Shown piece after piece: positions 53,831-63,268 of a stretch of DNA of 64,000 nucleotides (positions are counted from its first letter, which is position 1; every line of letters begins with the position of its first letter). The translations under genes were made by a program, and so were the position numbers. The stretch comes from Pengzhenrongella sicca (lineage in GTDB: Bacteria; Actinomycetota; Actinomycetes; Actinomycetales; Cellulomonadaceae). Location: positions 1,736,001 to 1,800,000 of the forward strand of contig NZ_CP071868.1 in assembly GCF_017569225.1 (NCBI RefSeq), written 5' to 3'. The notes under the pieces were generated by a model. That model did not search any database and was not told where the DNA came from. It saw only the letters and a list, made by a program, of their open reading frames with translations.

Positions 53831-53866
53831 GGCAGCCACCTTCCCCCGCCACTCGGGGGGCAAGTC

Positions 53867-54098
53867 AAGGGGCGATCCGTCCGCGCTCGGCATTGAGGTC
53901 CTCGACCTGCCGGTTCGGACCCATGCGAGCGAAGACCATCCGTGCGTAGCCAGCGACCATCACCAACACCGGCCGCCTGTCCATGTGACCAGACCTGTGG
54001 CCTTGATCGCCATCACCTCGACCGGGTGAAGCCGGATCAAAGTCCAGTCGTCCACGCTCATCACGCTCGACAGCGTCGTGCAGGGGGTCCGCTTTCAT
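53867..54098 (-). pseudogene. IstA fragment (IS21 remnant)
   Basis: The minus-strand frame includes RRPVLVMVAGYARMVFARMG, matching SPPVLVMVSGYSRMIFAIML of the intact IstA at 39526; about 40 codons are recognisable. Both flanks are unrelated to IS21. A leftover of an older insertion. Confidence 0.75.
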
Positions 54099-54101
54099 TC
54101 A

Positions 54102-54203
54102 AGCCAGTGCGTGGGTCCTTATCCGTCGACACGGCGGGGACTCTCATGGCACGGACACTGTTCGCGCCGCTCGCCCTCGTTAAGCGACCGCTACGTGCTG
54201 GCT
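54102..54203 (+). repeat. Array site 18
   Basis: Core TAAGCGACCGCTACGT at 54181-54196. Outer arms AGCCAG (54102-54107) and CTGGCT (54198-54203) are perfect; CGT and GGTC blocks pair inside. Confidence 0.8.
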
Positions 54204-54307
54204 CCGCCGGTCAGCCGGCCAGTGTTCGGGGATGGTCTCGAGTCGGAGCGGAGGCGCACCGCGCCGGATACTTGCCAAACCGGAAAGTATGATCCATACT
54301 TTCCAAC

Positions 54308-54886
54308 ATGGAAAACACGAGCGGTTCCCCGACCCCAGAAGAGGCCGCAGCCGAACTGGTCGACGCCGAGGCGTCACGCACGTCGCTGGCCCGTCGCCTC
54401 GTCGTGCCCTCGTTCTTCTACATCTCGATCGGGACGGCCATAGCGGTGCAGATCGCCACGACCGCCGTCGGGGTAGCCGACGTCGGCCACCGGGGGGTGT
54501 GGAACCCGGCTGGCTGGTTGATGGCAAGCGGCCTGGTTTCGGTGGCCGCAGTGGCGACGATTCAACTGATCCGGTTCCGACGCCTGAACGGCCTGTGGCT
54601 CGGCGGTTTCGCCAGCCGTGTCGTCGGCGGAACAGCGGCGGCCGCATCCCTTTCGTACGCGCTGACCTTCGGTGCTGCGATCTGGGCTGCGTTTGCCGGA
54701 GCGTGGTGGCTGGTGGCTCTGTGCTCGCTCGTCGGGGGAATGGCGTATGCGATGAGCGGTCGCCGCTGGTTGCGGATCTATCGCGGAGAGCCCGCGGCGC
54801 ATGCCCGGGGTGAATCAGGTGCGTGGCTGGCCACTATGGGCGCGCTTGCGCTTGCTGGCTTGGCGTTCTTGATGATCGGCCGCTGA
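54308..54886 (+). CDS. Membrane protein coupled to a winged-helix regulator
   Basis: A 192-residue protein with four or five membrane segments (about 32-54, 69-88, 102-125, 130-150, 170-190) and a charged N-terminus. Its stop overlaps the start of the regulator (TGATG), an arrangement seen in small regulator-membrane pairs. Function unknown. Confidence 0.78.
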   Translation: MENTSGSPTPEEAAAELVDAEASRTSLARRLVVPSFFYISIGTAIAVQIATTAVGVADVGHRGVWNPAGWLMASGLVSVAAVATIQLIRFRRLNGLWLGGFASRVVGGTAAAASLSYALTFGAAIWAAFAGAWWLVALCSLVGGMAYAMSGRRWLRIYRGEPAAHARGESGAWLATMGALALAGLAFLMIGR

Positions 54887-55173
54887 TGCCCGATCTTGAT
54901 TCGCACCTTCAGGCGCCGGCCAGACTGAGGCTGATGACGACGCTGACCGCCGTATCCGAGGTCGAGTTCTCGACCCTTCGCGACAACCTCAACGTCAGCG
55001 ACTCCGTACTCTCCAAGCATCTGGCGGCACTTGGGGAAGTTCGCTACATCAAGAGCCGCAAGGGCGTTCATCTCGGTCGGCGGACAACCTGGATCTCCAT
55101 GACCTCCACAGGCGGCAAGGCGCTCCGTGAGCACGCTGCGGTGCTCAGGGAACTGATCGCTGGGGTGGAGTAG
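54886..55173 (+). CDS. Winged-helix transcriptional regulator
   Basis: A 95-residue DNA-binding protein of the small MarR/ArsR-like 'winged helix DNA-binding' group: RLRLMTTLTAVSEVEFSTLR then SDSVLSKHLAALGEVRY and a wing with RTTWISMTSTG. No effector domain or metal-binding cysteines. Probably controls its own operon with the membrane gene. Confidence 0.85.
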   Translation: MPDLDSHLQAPARLRLMTTLTAVSEVEFSTLRDNLNVSDSVLSKHLAALGEVRYIKSRKGVHLGRRTTWISMTSTGGKALREHAAVLRELIAGVE

Positions 55174-55289
55174 CGCAACTGGCTGCGACCCGGCTACTGG
55201 TGTCCGCGCTTGCCTACGTGCGGTGGTTCGAGGTGCTGACCGCCACTTTGGCTGCCGACGCCCCAGAGATTGGCGACAGCTAGGTTGCG
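55174..55289 (+). repeat. Array site 19
   Basis: Core TTGGCGACAGCTAGGT at 55270-55285. CGCAAC (55174-55179), directly after the regulator's stop codon, pairs perfectly with GTTGCG (55284-55289); GGCTG-CG pairs with CG-CAGCT next to it. Longest copy together with site 2 (116 bp). Confidence 0.88.
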
Positions 55290-55563
55290 GTCTGGTCTGT
55301 CGAGGCAGCAGCGCTGGCGCTGCGGTATGCGAGCCATGCTTTCGGAACTTGAGCGGACGAGGGGGTTCACCGTGTGGGAATGGACTCTCCAGGTGCTCGG
55401 TGTTCTGATCGGGGGATCGGCGGGCGCGTACCTCTACGGACGGGTCCGCCGACGTAAGGCGGCTGCGGCCTTCACAGCAGGGCGTGATGCGATCGGGTCT
55501 GCTGCACGAATAGGTGACACCTGACCTGTGGTGCCGGAGGGCACCGCTGGAAGGATGTGCACC

Positions 55564-55851
55564 GTGCCCAGACCCCACCCCAAGGAGTTCCGCGACGACG
55601 TCGTGGCCGTGGCCCGCCGCGGTGATGCTCCGATCAAAGAGATCGCGAAAGACTTCGGAATCAGCGAGTCGTGCCTGCGCAACTGGATGCAGGCCGCCGA
55701 CGTCCAGGACGGCAACCGTCCCGGCGTAACGGTCAGCGAGTCGGCCGAACTGCGCGAGATGCGTCGCCGCAACCGGCTCCTCGAGCAGGAGAACGAGATC
55801 GTGCGTCGCGCGGCGGCGTACTTCGCCCAGGCGCACCTGCCGGGAAAATGA
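55564..55851 (+). CDS. IS3 OrfA
   Basis: A 95-residue helix-turn-helix protein (IKEIAKDFGISESCLRNWM) with C-terminal leucine zipper (LREMRRRNRLLEQENEIV). Its stop overlaps the orfB ATG in GGGAAAATGA, where an A-run could support programmed frameshifting. Confidence 0.88.
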   Translation: MPRPHPKEFRDDVVAVARRGDAPIKEIAKDFGISESCLRNWMQAADVQDGNRPGVTVSESAELREMRRRNRLLEQENEIVRRAAAYFAQAHLPGK

Positions 55852-56719
55852 TGTACCCGCTCGTGAGTGAGCTCGCTAGCGACGGGATCCCCGTCGCGGT
55901 GACGTGCCGGGTACTCAAGCTCGCCAGACAGCCCTACTACCGCTGGCTCGCCGCGCCGATCACAGCTCGTGAACTGGACGAGGCGTACCTGGCGAACGTG
56001 CTGTTCGATGCCCACGTCGACGATCCCGAGTTCGGGCACCGGCTGCTGGCCGACGAAGCCGACAAGGCCGGCCTGCGCGCCAGTGACCGGCGGGTCTGGC
56101 GGATCTGCCGGGACAACCAGTGGTGGTCGGTGTTCGGCAAGAAGCGCGCCAAGAACGGCAAGAAGGCCGGCCCGCCAGCCCACGACGACCGCGTGCTGCG
56201 GATCTTCCGCGCCGACGCACCCAACCGGTTGTGGCTCTGGGACATCACCGAGCACCCCACCGCCGAGGGCAAGCTCTACCTGTGTGCGATCAAGGACGTG
56301 TACTCCAACCGGATCGTGGGGTACTCGATCAGCGACCGCATGACCTCCACGGCGGTGAACGCCCTGGCCAGCGCCGTGCAGCGCGTCGTGACGTGGCCGG
56401 CTGCATCGTCCACTCGGACCGGGGCAGCCAATTTCGAAGCCGAAAGGTGCTGCGCGAGCTGGACCGACACACCCTGGTCGGATCGATGGGGCAAGTCGCC
56501 TCGGCCGGGGACAACGCGGCGATGGAGAGCTTCTTCTCGTTGCTGCAGAAGAACGTCCTGGACCGGCGCCGCTGGGCCAACCGCGACGAGCTCCGCCTGG
56601 CGATCATCACGTGGATCGAACGGACCTACCACCGCCGCCGACGCCAGGCCCGCCTGGGTCGACTGACCCCCATCGAGTACGAGACCATCAACACCCCTCA
56701 GGTCGCACTCGCCGCCTGA
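55848..56719 (+). pseudogene. IS3 OrfB transposase with frameshift
   Basis: The rve-type DDE domain begins in one frame (WLWDITEHP, IVGYSISDRM) and changes frame at about 56385-56400, continuing as GCIVHSDRGSQFRSRKV and the C-terminal acidic region AMESFFSLLQKNVL. One base is missing relative to an intact gene. Confidence 0.85.
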
Positions 56720-57034
56720 GACCGACTGTCACCTATTCGTGCAGCAGACCCATCTTCCCTGGATGGGTAGTGGGTAGCCGGTCGTACTGCAGAGCCCCCG
56801 GTGGACTGCTTGTCATAACGCAGAACGACATCTATCACGTCGTCGATCGCGGGATGCCCATCACTCGCCACGACTTACCCACCGATCGACTTGAAATTGT
56901 TGCGGTCCGACGAGGCACGCGGGCCGACCACAAGCACATGCCAGCCGGCTGGCAAGTCATGGAGTGCTTGGACGACTACGAGAAGGTCTGGATCGCGTGC
57001 CACGAGAGCGAGATGCGCTTCGTGGAACAGGCAT

Positions 57035-57122
57035 TCGCGCGTTCGTCACAGCCGCCTCGATCGACATTGCCCTAACCACAGACTCGTGAACCGAACGACG
57101 CTTGACGACAGGAAGAGCGCGA
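57035..57122 (+). repeat. Array site 20
   Basis: Core TTGACGACAGGAAGAG at 57102-57117. TCGCGC (57035-57040) and GCGCGA (57117-57122) are perfect outer arms, though the left one lies inside the end of the preceding gene. Confidence 0.7.
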
Positions 57123-57126
57123 CTCA

Positions 57127-57426
57127 TCACCGAGTAAGTCGTGTCTTTGCGTGCGACTCGAGCCGCCGTACCGATGTCTGTGGGGTGCTCGGTGTCGGTG
57201 TCATGGCGCTCCTCGCCCCGAACATGGCGAGCGTGGGCGCGTTCACGAATCGAACCAGCCCGGCTCCGTCGACAAGGAGAATCGAATCCGGCAGCGCGCC
57301 CAGGGGCCCAACGATCACGCCGCCGATACGGGGGTCTGCTGCGGTTCTGGGCCAGTCAAGCAACGATACGTATAGGTCCGCGGCATGCCGATGACCGGTG
57401 CTCAGCACCTTCCACGAACTTCTCAC
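57127..57426 (-). CDS. Possible PAS-domain fragment
   Basis: A 99-residue frame whose middle reads LPDSILLVDGAGLVRFVNAP, the typical start of a PAS sensor domain. No clear ribosome site and no downstream output domain. Could be a remnant of a PAS-ANTAR or diguanylate-cyclase gene. Confidence 0.35.
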   Translation of the reverse strand: MRSSWKVLSTGHRHAADLYVSLLDWPRTAADPRIGGVIVGPLGALPDSILLVDGAGLVRFVNAPTLAMFGARSAMTPTPSTPQTSVRRLESHAKTRLTR

Positions 57427-57453
57427 CCGTCATTTTCAGTGTTGGAGGATGCC

Positions 57454-57927
57454 ATGATCGACGGAGAAGACATACCGACCTTGATCGAGTGGGCGGGTGG
57501 CCCTGTCGCCATCACCCGACTCATCAATTCGTTCTACGACAGGGTGGAGGCTGACGAGCTGCTGAGCCCGTTCTTTCCTGGCGGAGTCAGCCAGACTCAT
57601 CGCGAGCACGTCAGCTCGTGGTGGATCGAGGTCCTCGGCGGGCCCGCCCGGTACACCGAACGGCTGGGCGGGTACGAGGCGATGCTCACCCACCATCGCG
57701 GACTAGGCATCACCGGCGAACAGCGACTGCGGTTCGCTACCACGATGAGCCAAGCAGCCGACGACGCAGACCTGCCCGCCGATCCTGAGTTCCGCGCGGC
57801 AATGATCGGCTACCTGGAGTGGGGGACTCGCCTGGCTATGGCCAACTCCCAGCAGGACGCCCAACCCATCGCCCACGCACCGGTCCCACGGTGGGGCTGG
57901 GGCGTTGCCCCGCCATACCAGCCATAA
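57454..57927 (+). CDS. Group 2 truncated haemoglobin-like protein
   Basis: A 157-residue globin. It has the start TLIEWAGGPVAITRLINSFYDRVEADELLSPFF with the Phe-Tyr pair of helix B, the proximal region MLTHHRGLGIT (heme-ligand His) and a late ALxxW-like segment. These proteins bind O2 or react with NO. ATG 57454 has TTGGAGGA upstream. Confidence 0.88.
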   Translation: MIDGEDIPTLIEWAGGPVAITRLINSFYDRVEADELLSPFFPGGVSQTHREHVSSWWIEVLGGPARYTERLGGYEAMLTHHRGLGITGEQRLRFATTMSQAADDADLPADPEFRAAMIGYLEWGTRLAMANSQQDAQPIAHAPVPRWGWGVAPPYQP

Positions 57928-58221
57928 AACAAGAACTCAGATCTTCCCCGATTGGTTGCATCGGGCACGGGCAAAGGCGAAAAAGCCAACGCCACGTAAC
58001 ACCAACTAAGTGGAATCCGACCAGCGTCGCTCTTCTGGTCAGGGCCAACTTGCCTCGTGCGGTCTCGGCGTTTGGCGGAGGCGTCGGCATTGGCGGACGC
58101 CGATACAACTGCTGGCCAGAGCCCGTTCGTGAAAAGCCTGGACCTGGACCTCAGCGGCGGCGATGGCTTTGTCGCAACAGGCAGTTTGCTGACTGGGCCC
58201 CCACTACCCAATCGAGACGTG
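57928..58221. other. 294-bp region, no gene supported
   Basis: Downstream of the globin gene and of the damaged gene that follows on the minus strand. No clear frame. Confidence 0.4.
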
Positions 58222-58646
58222 TCAGCCGGGTAGGCGGAACGCGGCATCGCGCGGAGGCGCGGTCCGCTGCCAACCGCGAGACTCCAACTTGAGGATGACC
58301 TGTTGCCTGAGTCCGTCCCAGTGATTTGGATCTTGGAGTGGATAGAGGCTGTCCAGTGCGTGCCAAAGGCCCGGTTGTCCGGAGAAGTACAGGCGCCCGT
58401 CACGACGTTCCGCGTTATCGCGCCCCAAGCGGCGAGCAAATCGGCAAGAGAATTAGGGTGCCCGATGGGGATAGATCGTGTCGAGTCAAACCGCCCACCG
58501 GCATTTCCCACCAGCTCTATAAGGGCGCCTTGCGCAATGGCCTGGACCGGGTTCAGATCGCGAGGGACAGGTGGAACCTCGTCTCGACGTCGGCGTCCTC
58601 TTCCGAGATTCCCACCTTGTTTACCCATGGAGTCGATACTGCCATG
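58222..58646 (-). pseudogene. Hypothetical protein in three frames
   Basis: Segments in three successive frames read as one protein: VSTPWVNKVGISEEDADVET at the start, then NPVQAIAQGALIELVGNAGG, then RLYFSGQPGLWHALDSLYPL with an end near AAFRLPG. The whole would be about 140 residues. No family recognised. Two frameshifts suggest a decayed gene or indel errors. Confidence 0.5.
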
Positions 58647-58707
58647 GCGCCCCGTAGGTTCGAATGTGCGGCGCCCGCCGCATCCGCATTCGGCGTAGGG
58701 AGCCCCC

Positions 58708-58997
58708 ATGTTCGTCGCCATCCGTGACCTCGGCACGCACCTCGAGGTCGACACCCTTCTGATCCCCCCACCACCACTTCCTGCTGGTCGTGGCCCAGTC
58801 GCGCGTTGACCTCGAGGCCGCCTACGGGTTCCCGGACGAGTCCGGCCCCCACACGCAGTTGCTCGGTTGGGCGTCTCTCACATTGGGAAGTGAAAACCGC
58901 TCCTCTCGCGGAGATGGTTGCCACCTTCCGCGAAGTAGACCAGGGTGCGCAACTACAACCTTCGCTCCTCGACGTGCGTCGGTCAAAGCCTGACTAA
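58708..58997 (+). pseudogene. Hypothetical protein, frameshifted
   Basis: ATG 58708 begins MFVAIRDLGTHLEVDTLLIP; after a run of C residues another frame gives HHHFLLVVAQSRVDLEAAYG and a third ends APLAEMVATFREVDQGAQL. The parts fit one small protein of about 95 residues. No family recognised. Confidence 0.45.
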
Positions 58998-59224
58998 TGA
59001 CAGGCGTGAAGTTGCACCCATGGGTCTCGGATCGTGAGCCCGCCCAGGTAGCCACGCTCTCCAGACGTCGTCGCAATGTGGGTGGGCATCGTTCGCCAGC
59101 ATCTGAATCGTTGAGTCGCTGGTCGGCAGGGATCGGCTTGGTCGGTGAACAGCACACAGGACGAGTTCCTGGAAGACGATCCGTAAGACACGAGGAAGTC
59201 GACGAACTCAAGTGCGACGTTGAC
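58998..59224. other. 227-bp region, no gene supported
   Basis: Contains a minus-strand frame with a plausible stretch (ALEFVDFLVSYGSSSRNSS) but no start; left unassigned. Confidence 0.35.
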
Positions 59225-59920
59225 TCAGCCCCGCATCTTCGTGATATCGAACACGAAACGGTGCACCTTGGGATTGTTGCGGCACACCAGCAAACGCTCG
59301 GTGATGTCTTCGTGCTCGACGTACTTGGTGCCGTCTGACTTGGTCTTGTCGACTGGTTTCTGTCCCGTGACGACCGACTTCAGGAACAGATTTCCGGCGC
59401 AGTCTGGACACACGCCAGAAGGGCGGGTTCGGAGTAGTCGCCCTTTGCGCCACTCCAAGATTGACCTGCGGCCGACCGGAAGGAACTTGTGGGACTTGAG
59501 CGTCGCGACCAGGACCCAGGGGCCGAGGATCAGCAGCGCCGAGATAGCCATTATCAGGAGCACGGACATGGGGAGTTGGACTTCTTCGGTCGGTGCTCGC
59601 CGGTAGTCGTAGAGCGTTGCCTCGCCGAGGACGCTGATACCTGTGACCTGCGCTATGCTCGCGAGGATGCCAAGTAATGTCACAACCGCGAAGGTGAAGC
59701 GAGAGCCGAGAGTTACGACCTTGGTCCGCACAGGCGCAGGGGTGATCGCGCCATAATTGATGGTGGCATTGTCGCCGATCGTCACGGGCGATTGATATCC
59801 GTGCGATTCGACAGGCCCGACATAGCGACCTAGTGGCTGAGTTCCGCGCTGCATATGTGCGCCGCATTCGGGACAGAAGTTGGACGTCCCGACATGACCA
59901 CATACGGGGCAGTTGTTCAT
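59225..59920 (-). CDS. Zinc-ribbon membrane protein
   Basis: A 231-residue protein. An N-terminal zinc ribbon (CPVCG, CPECG) is followed by a linker, two membrane segments (about 76-98 and 118-140) and a cytoplasmic domain with a further CPDC motif. ATG 59920 has GGAGGG upstream. Function unknown. Confidence 0.8.
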   Translation of the reverse strand: MNNCPVCGHVGTSNFCPECGAHMQRGTQPLGRYVGPVESHGYQSPVTIGDNATINYGAITPAPVRTKVVTLGSRFTFAVVTLLGILASIAQVTGISVLGEATLYDYRRAPTEEVQLPMSVLLIMAISALLILGPWVLVATLKSHKFLPVGRRSILEWRKGRLLRTRPSGVCPDCAGNLFLKSVVTGQKPVDKTKSDGTKYVEHEDITERLLVCRNNPKVHRFVFDITKMRG

Positions 59921-60611
59921 CACGGCACCCTCCATGTCGCGCGATCGATACACAGGCCAGACCATCTCGCGCTGAGCAGTGCGGGTTCGGGCTTGCCGCG
60001 GCGCGTCAGCCGACGTTAGCGCGCCAATGTCTCCATTGGCTGCAAAATGCGGGCCACCGGTACAGGCCAAGCGCAGCCTGTACGGGTCAGCAGCCACGTT
60101 GCCGGGCCTTGCCTTGCCGGGAGTCGTCTGTGGGGTGGGCTACTTGATGCGCACCGCTGCACCCGGTTCTTGCGTCAGCGGGGCGCCCGCGGGCGAAACT
60201 TCGGGTGAGTTCAGCCGCCGTCGAGGAGGAAATGGCGGGCGAGCTGACTGCGAGACGGATAGGGACTGCCTCGCTCAGCCGCGGCGCCGGAAGCGGTGCC
60301 GCCTGGCGGGTTCCGTTCTGGTTGATGCGACCGGGTGGCGAGTTCCTCCGGCGCGACCGTGACCCCCCGCCAGCTCGGCAGCGGTGCCCGGAATTCCTCG
60401 CCTGCGCACGCGCTCGGCAGACTCTCCGAGTCGCGGCAACTGCGACCGGCGTCGATCTGGAGCGGGCGCGCAGGCTACGTCCTGCGCGACGCGGTCACCG
60501 ATCCCCAGTGCTTTGCCCCAGCCCGTGGTGTGGAGGCCGCGTGCACGGTTCGTTTCGTCTGGTCCGACGATGCGGCTTGGGTCGAGCTAAAGCCCATTGG
60601 GCGCCGAGCTT
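59921..60611. other. 691-bp region without a supported gene
   Basis: Several open frames but no recognisable family or ribosome site. A plus-strand frame ending at 60613 (YVLRDAVTDPQCF, FVWSDDAAWVELK) may be the end of a lost gene. Confidence 0.45.
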
Positions 60612-60915
60612 AGTTGGACGGGCGAAAGGCGCGTCTCCAAGGGGGCCTTGGAGTCGCTGGCTCGTTCCCAGGCCGAGGCGTGGTCGGCGCACGGCGTCAC
60701 CTGCAACACGCTCGTGCCGGGTTTCGTGATGACGCCGCTCAACGCGCGGCTCGTCCGATCCCGAGAGGGTGGCGGCGCTGGCTGCTCGGACGATGGTCGG
60801 CCGCAACGGTCTGGCCGAGGACTTCGCGGGTGCAGCAGTGTTCCTGGCGAGCCGCGCGTCTAGTTACGTGACTGGGCAGGCGGTCTTCGTCGACGGCGGG
60901 TTCTCCATTCACTGA
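60612..60915 (+). pseudogene. C-terminal fragment of an SDR enzyme, frameshifted
   Basis: KGALESLARSQAEAW and GVTCNTLVPGFVMTPLNARL are in one frame and RNGLAEDFAGAAVFLAS and SYVTGQAVFVDGGFSIH in another; together they form the last 95 residues of a short-chain dehydrogenase. The N-terminal NAD site is missing. Confidence 0.7.
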
Positions 60916-61243
60916 GCCCAACGCTGGGCGTCCTGTGAATCGCCTGTAAGTGTTCGTGGTGGCTGGCCTGGGGCTGGCTGGCAGGGTTGGTGTCGTCGCT
61001 CGGCGGCGGGTGTGACCCCTGAATCGCCTGACCCCCTTGGGGTGTCATGCCCGGGATCTGTCCGCTCGGCGCTGGGTGCCGACGCCGACCCTGGCCCACC
61101 ACGATGGCTTGATCAGAAGCATGTCCGTTGCGGAGATGCCGTCCCCACAACGTGGCTCATTACAGGCCTGCCTCGTAGTGACTTCTCGCCCCGGGCCGAC
61201 GCCGGCAACGACGTCCGTCCCAACGAGTGAGGAGAACATCGTC
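60916..61243. other. 328-bp region upstream of the IS110 transposase
   Basis: Probably holds the left end of the IS110-family element; GAATCGCCTG occurs twice (60937 and 61020). IS110 elements lack clear terminal repeats, so the boundary cannot be fixed. Confidence 0.4.
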
Positions 61244-62329
61244 GTGTCCAGTTTGCAGGCCATCGTGGCTGGCATCTACCAGTTCGTCGTCGGGGTAGAT
61301 ACCCACGCCGCTACCCACACCTTCGCTGTCGTCGCCGCCCCGAACGGTGCCCTGGTGGATCAGGTCACCTTCCCGACCTCGCCGGCAGGGTTGCGTCGCG
61401 CGCTGGCGTGGATCGCGCGGCGCACCGGCGGTGACCTCGACGCCGTGCTGGTCGCCGCAGAGGGCACCGGCTCCTACGGTGCTGTCCTGAGTGATGTGCT
61501 CGGCCAAGCGGGCTACCGAGTTGTGGAGGCACCGACACCCAAGCGTGAGCGGGGCCGGGGCAAGACCGACGCCCTGGACGCGGTACTCGCGGCCCGCGCG
61601 ACGATGGCGACGCCCGTGACGATGCTGCGTGATCGTCGCGCGGGCCAGGTCCAGGCCGCGTTGGCGGTGCTGACCGTGGCGCGTGACCAGCTCAACGCCG
61701 ACCGGCTGCGGTGCATCAACGCGCTCACCGCGATCGTGCGCAGCCACGACCTCGGTCTCGACGCACGGCGCGCCCTGACCGCACCCCAGGTCGCTGCGAT
61801 CGCCGGCTGGCGGCGGCGCGACGAGGGCCTCGGCCAGGCGACGGCGCGGGTTGAGGCCGTCCGCCTCGCCAAGCGGATCGTCGACCTCACCGCCGAGCTC
61901 GGCCACAACCGCGACCAGGTCACCGAGATCGTCGTCCAGCAGGCACCCGAACTGCTCGACCTGCCTGGCGTCGGCCCGGTCACCGCCGCCGTGATCCTGA
62001 CGGTCTGGTCCCACCCCGGCCGGGTCCGGACCGAGGCCGCATTCGCTCAGATCGCGGGCACCTGCCCGATCCCGGCATCCTCCGGCAACACGGTCCGCCA
62101 TCGACTCAACCGCGGCGGCGACCGTCGACTCAACCGGGCGTTCAACACCATCGTGCTCACCCGCATGCGCATCGACCCTGACACCCGCGCCTACATCGAC
62201 CGGCGCCGGGCCGAGGGCAAGACGACCAAGGAGATCCGCCGATGCCTCAAGCGCTACACCACCCGGCAGATCTACCGCACCCTGGCCGTCGCGCACCCAA
62301 CTCCCGAGATGATCACCTCAGCGGCTTGA
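61244..62329 (+). CDS. IS110-family transposase
   Basis: A 361-residue DEDD transposase. The N-terminal catalytic part has VGVDTHAATHTFAVV (first Asp), EGTGSYG and GKTDALDA acids; the C-terminal transposase_20 part has LLDLPGVGPVTAAVIL and FAQIAGTCPIPASSG. GTG 61244 has GAGGAG upstream. These elements use a bridge RNA in related families; the flanks were not resolved. Confidence 0.92.
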   Translation: MSSLQAIVAGIYQFVVGVDTHAATHTFAVVAAPNGALVDQVTFPTSPAGLRRALAWIARRTGGDLDAVLVAAEGTGSYGAVLSDVLGQAGYRVVEAPTPKRERGRGKTDALDAVLAARATMATPVTMLRDRRAGQVQAALAVLTVARDQLNADRLRCINALTAIVRSHDLGLDARRALTAPQVAAIAGWRRRDEGLGQATARVEAVRLAKRIVDLTAELGHNRDQVTEIVVQQAPELLDLPGVGPVTAAVILTVWSHPGRVRTEAAFAQIAGTCPIPASSGNTVRHRLNRGGDRRLNRAFNTIVLTRMRIDPDTRAYIDRRRAEGKTTKEIRRCLKRYTTRQIYRTLAVAHPTPEMITSAA

Positions 62330-62368
62330 CGCGACATAGAAGCATCCTGGGTCTGATGGAGGCTCGGG

Positions 62369-63268
62369 CTATGGGATTTCGACCAGGATCTGGTCGCTCC
62401 CGTGGGTAGCGTAGAACGCGGTCTCGAACTCCGTCGGCGGGATGTCGCCGAGGTAGCCGTGTAGGCGTTGGGTGTTGTGCCAGTGGACCCAGCCCAGGGT
62501 GGCCAGCTCGACGTCCTCGACGCTCTTCCAAGGTCCGGTGCGGGCCGGCCCGCGGATCAGCTCGGCCTTGTAGTAGCCGTTGACGGTCTCTGCCAGGGCG
62601 TTGTCATACGAATCGGCGACGGTCCCGATCGAGGGGACCGCGCCGATCTCGGCGAGGCGCTCGCCGTACCGGATGGACGTGAATTGAGCTCCGGCATCGG
62701 AGTGACAGGTCAGCCCCTCCAGGCGCGTCCCGCGGGACCAGCGGGCCATCTCGATCGCGTCCAGCACCATCTCGGTGCGCATGTGGGATGCGGCCCGCCA
62801 GCCCACGATCATCCGGGAGTAGACGTCGACGATGAAGCACACGTAGGCGACCCCGGCCCAGGTCGGCACGTAGGTCAGGTCTGTGACCCACAACCGGTTC
62901 GGCGCGAGCGCGGTGAAGTCCCGGCGGACCAGGTCCGGGTGACGCGCCGCGACCGGGTCCGCCCGCGTGGTGCGGACCCGCTTGGAGCGCCGGACGCCTT
63001 CGATGCCCTCGCCGCGCATCAGCCGGGTGACCTGGTCACGGCCCACGTCCCAGCCGGCCCGACGTGCGGCCTTCCACAGCTTGCGGGCCCCGTAGACGCA
63101 GTAGTTGTCCTCCCACAGCTGGCGCACCACCGGGCGCAGGACCGTGTCGCGGGCGGCACGGGCCGACGGCGGGCGGGTCTTGGCCGCGTAGTACGTGCTC
63201 GGGGCCACCTGCAGCGCGGTGCAAATGGGCTCGACCCCGAGCTCTCGGTTGGCGTCGATGAACGCCAC
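62369..63268 (-). CDS. IS3 OrfB transposase
   Basis: A 299-residue rve-type transposase with DDE residues in LWVTDLTYVP, CHSDAGAQFTSIRY and DNALAETVNGYYK. The GTG start overlaps the orfA stop (TAGTG), so it is made either by reinitiation or by frameshifting from orfA. Confidence 0.93.
   Translation of the reverse strand: MAFIDANRELGVEPICTALQVAPSTYYAAKTRPPSARAARDTVLRPVVRQLWEDNYCVYGARKLWKAARRAGWDVGRDQVTRLMRGEGIEGVRRSKRVRTTRADPVAARHPDLVRRDFTALAPNRLWVTDLTYVPTWAGVAYVCFIVDVYSRMIVGWRAASHMRTEMVLDAIEMARWSRGTRLEGLTCHSDAGAQFTSIRYGERLAEIGAVPSIGTVADSYDNALAETVNGYYKAELIRGPARTGPWKSVEDVELATLGWVHWHNTQRLHGYLGDIPPTEFETAFYATHGSDQILVEIP

Larger units (their letters stand above)
55495..56751 (+). mobile_element. 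IS3-family insertion sequence with perfect ends
   Basis: About 1,257 bp with perfect 25-bp inverted repeats (55495-55519 and 56727-56751, beginning GGGTCTGCTGCACGAA). The 3-bp ATC at 55492-55494 is repeated at 56752-56754 as target duplication. orfA and orfB overlap; orfB is frameshifted, so this copy may be unable to move itself. Confidence 0.93.
55327..57075 (+). pseudogene. Membrane-anchored protein gene split by an IS3 element
   Basis: The first part (from ATG 55327) encodes a membrane segment (LQVLGVLIGGSAGAYLYG) and basic tail up to codon GCG-ATC at 55494. The second part resumes at 56755 in the same frame (FPGWVVGSRSYCRAP) and ends at TAA 57073-57075. Removing the element and one ATC copy restores a single frame of about 165 residues. 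Function unknown. Confidence 0.85.

Noticed and set aside
61244-62329. IS110-family protein as the recombinase of the array
   Set aside because: It sits at the far side beside another IS, has ordinary IS110 motifs, and IS110 sites do not look like the array palindromes.
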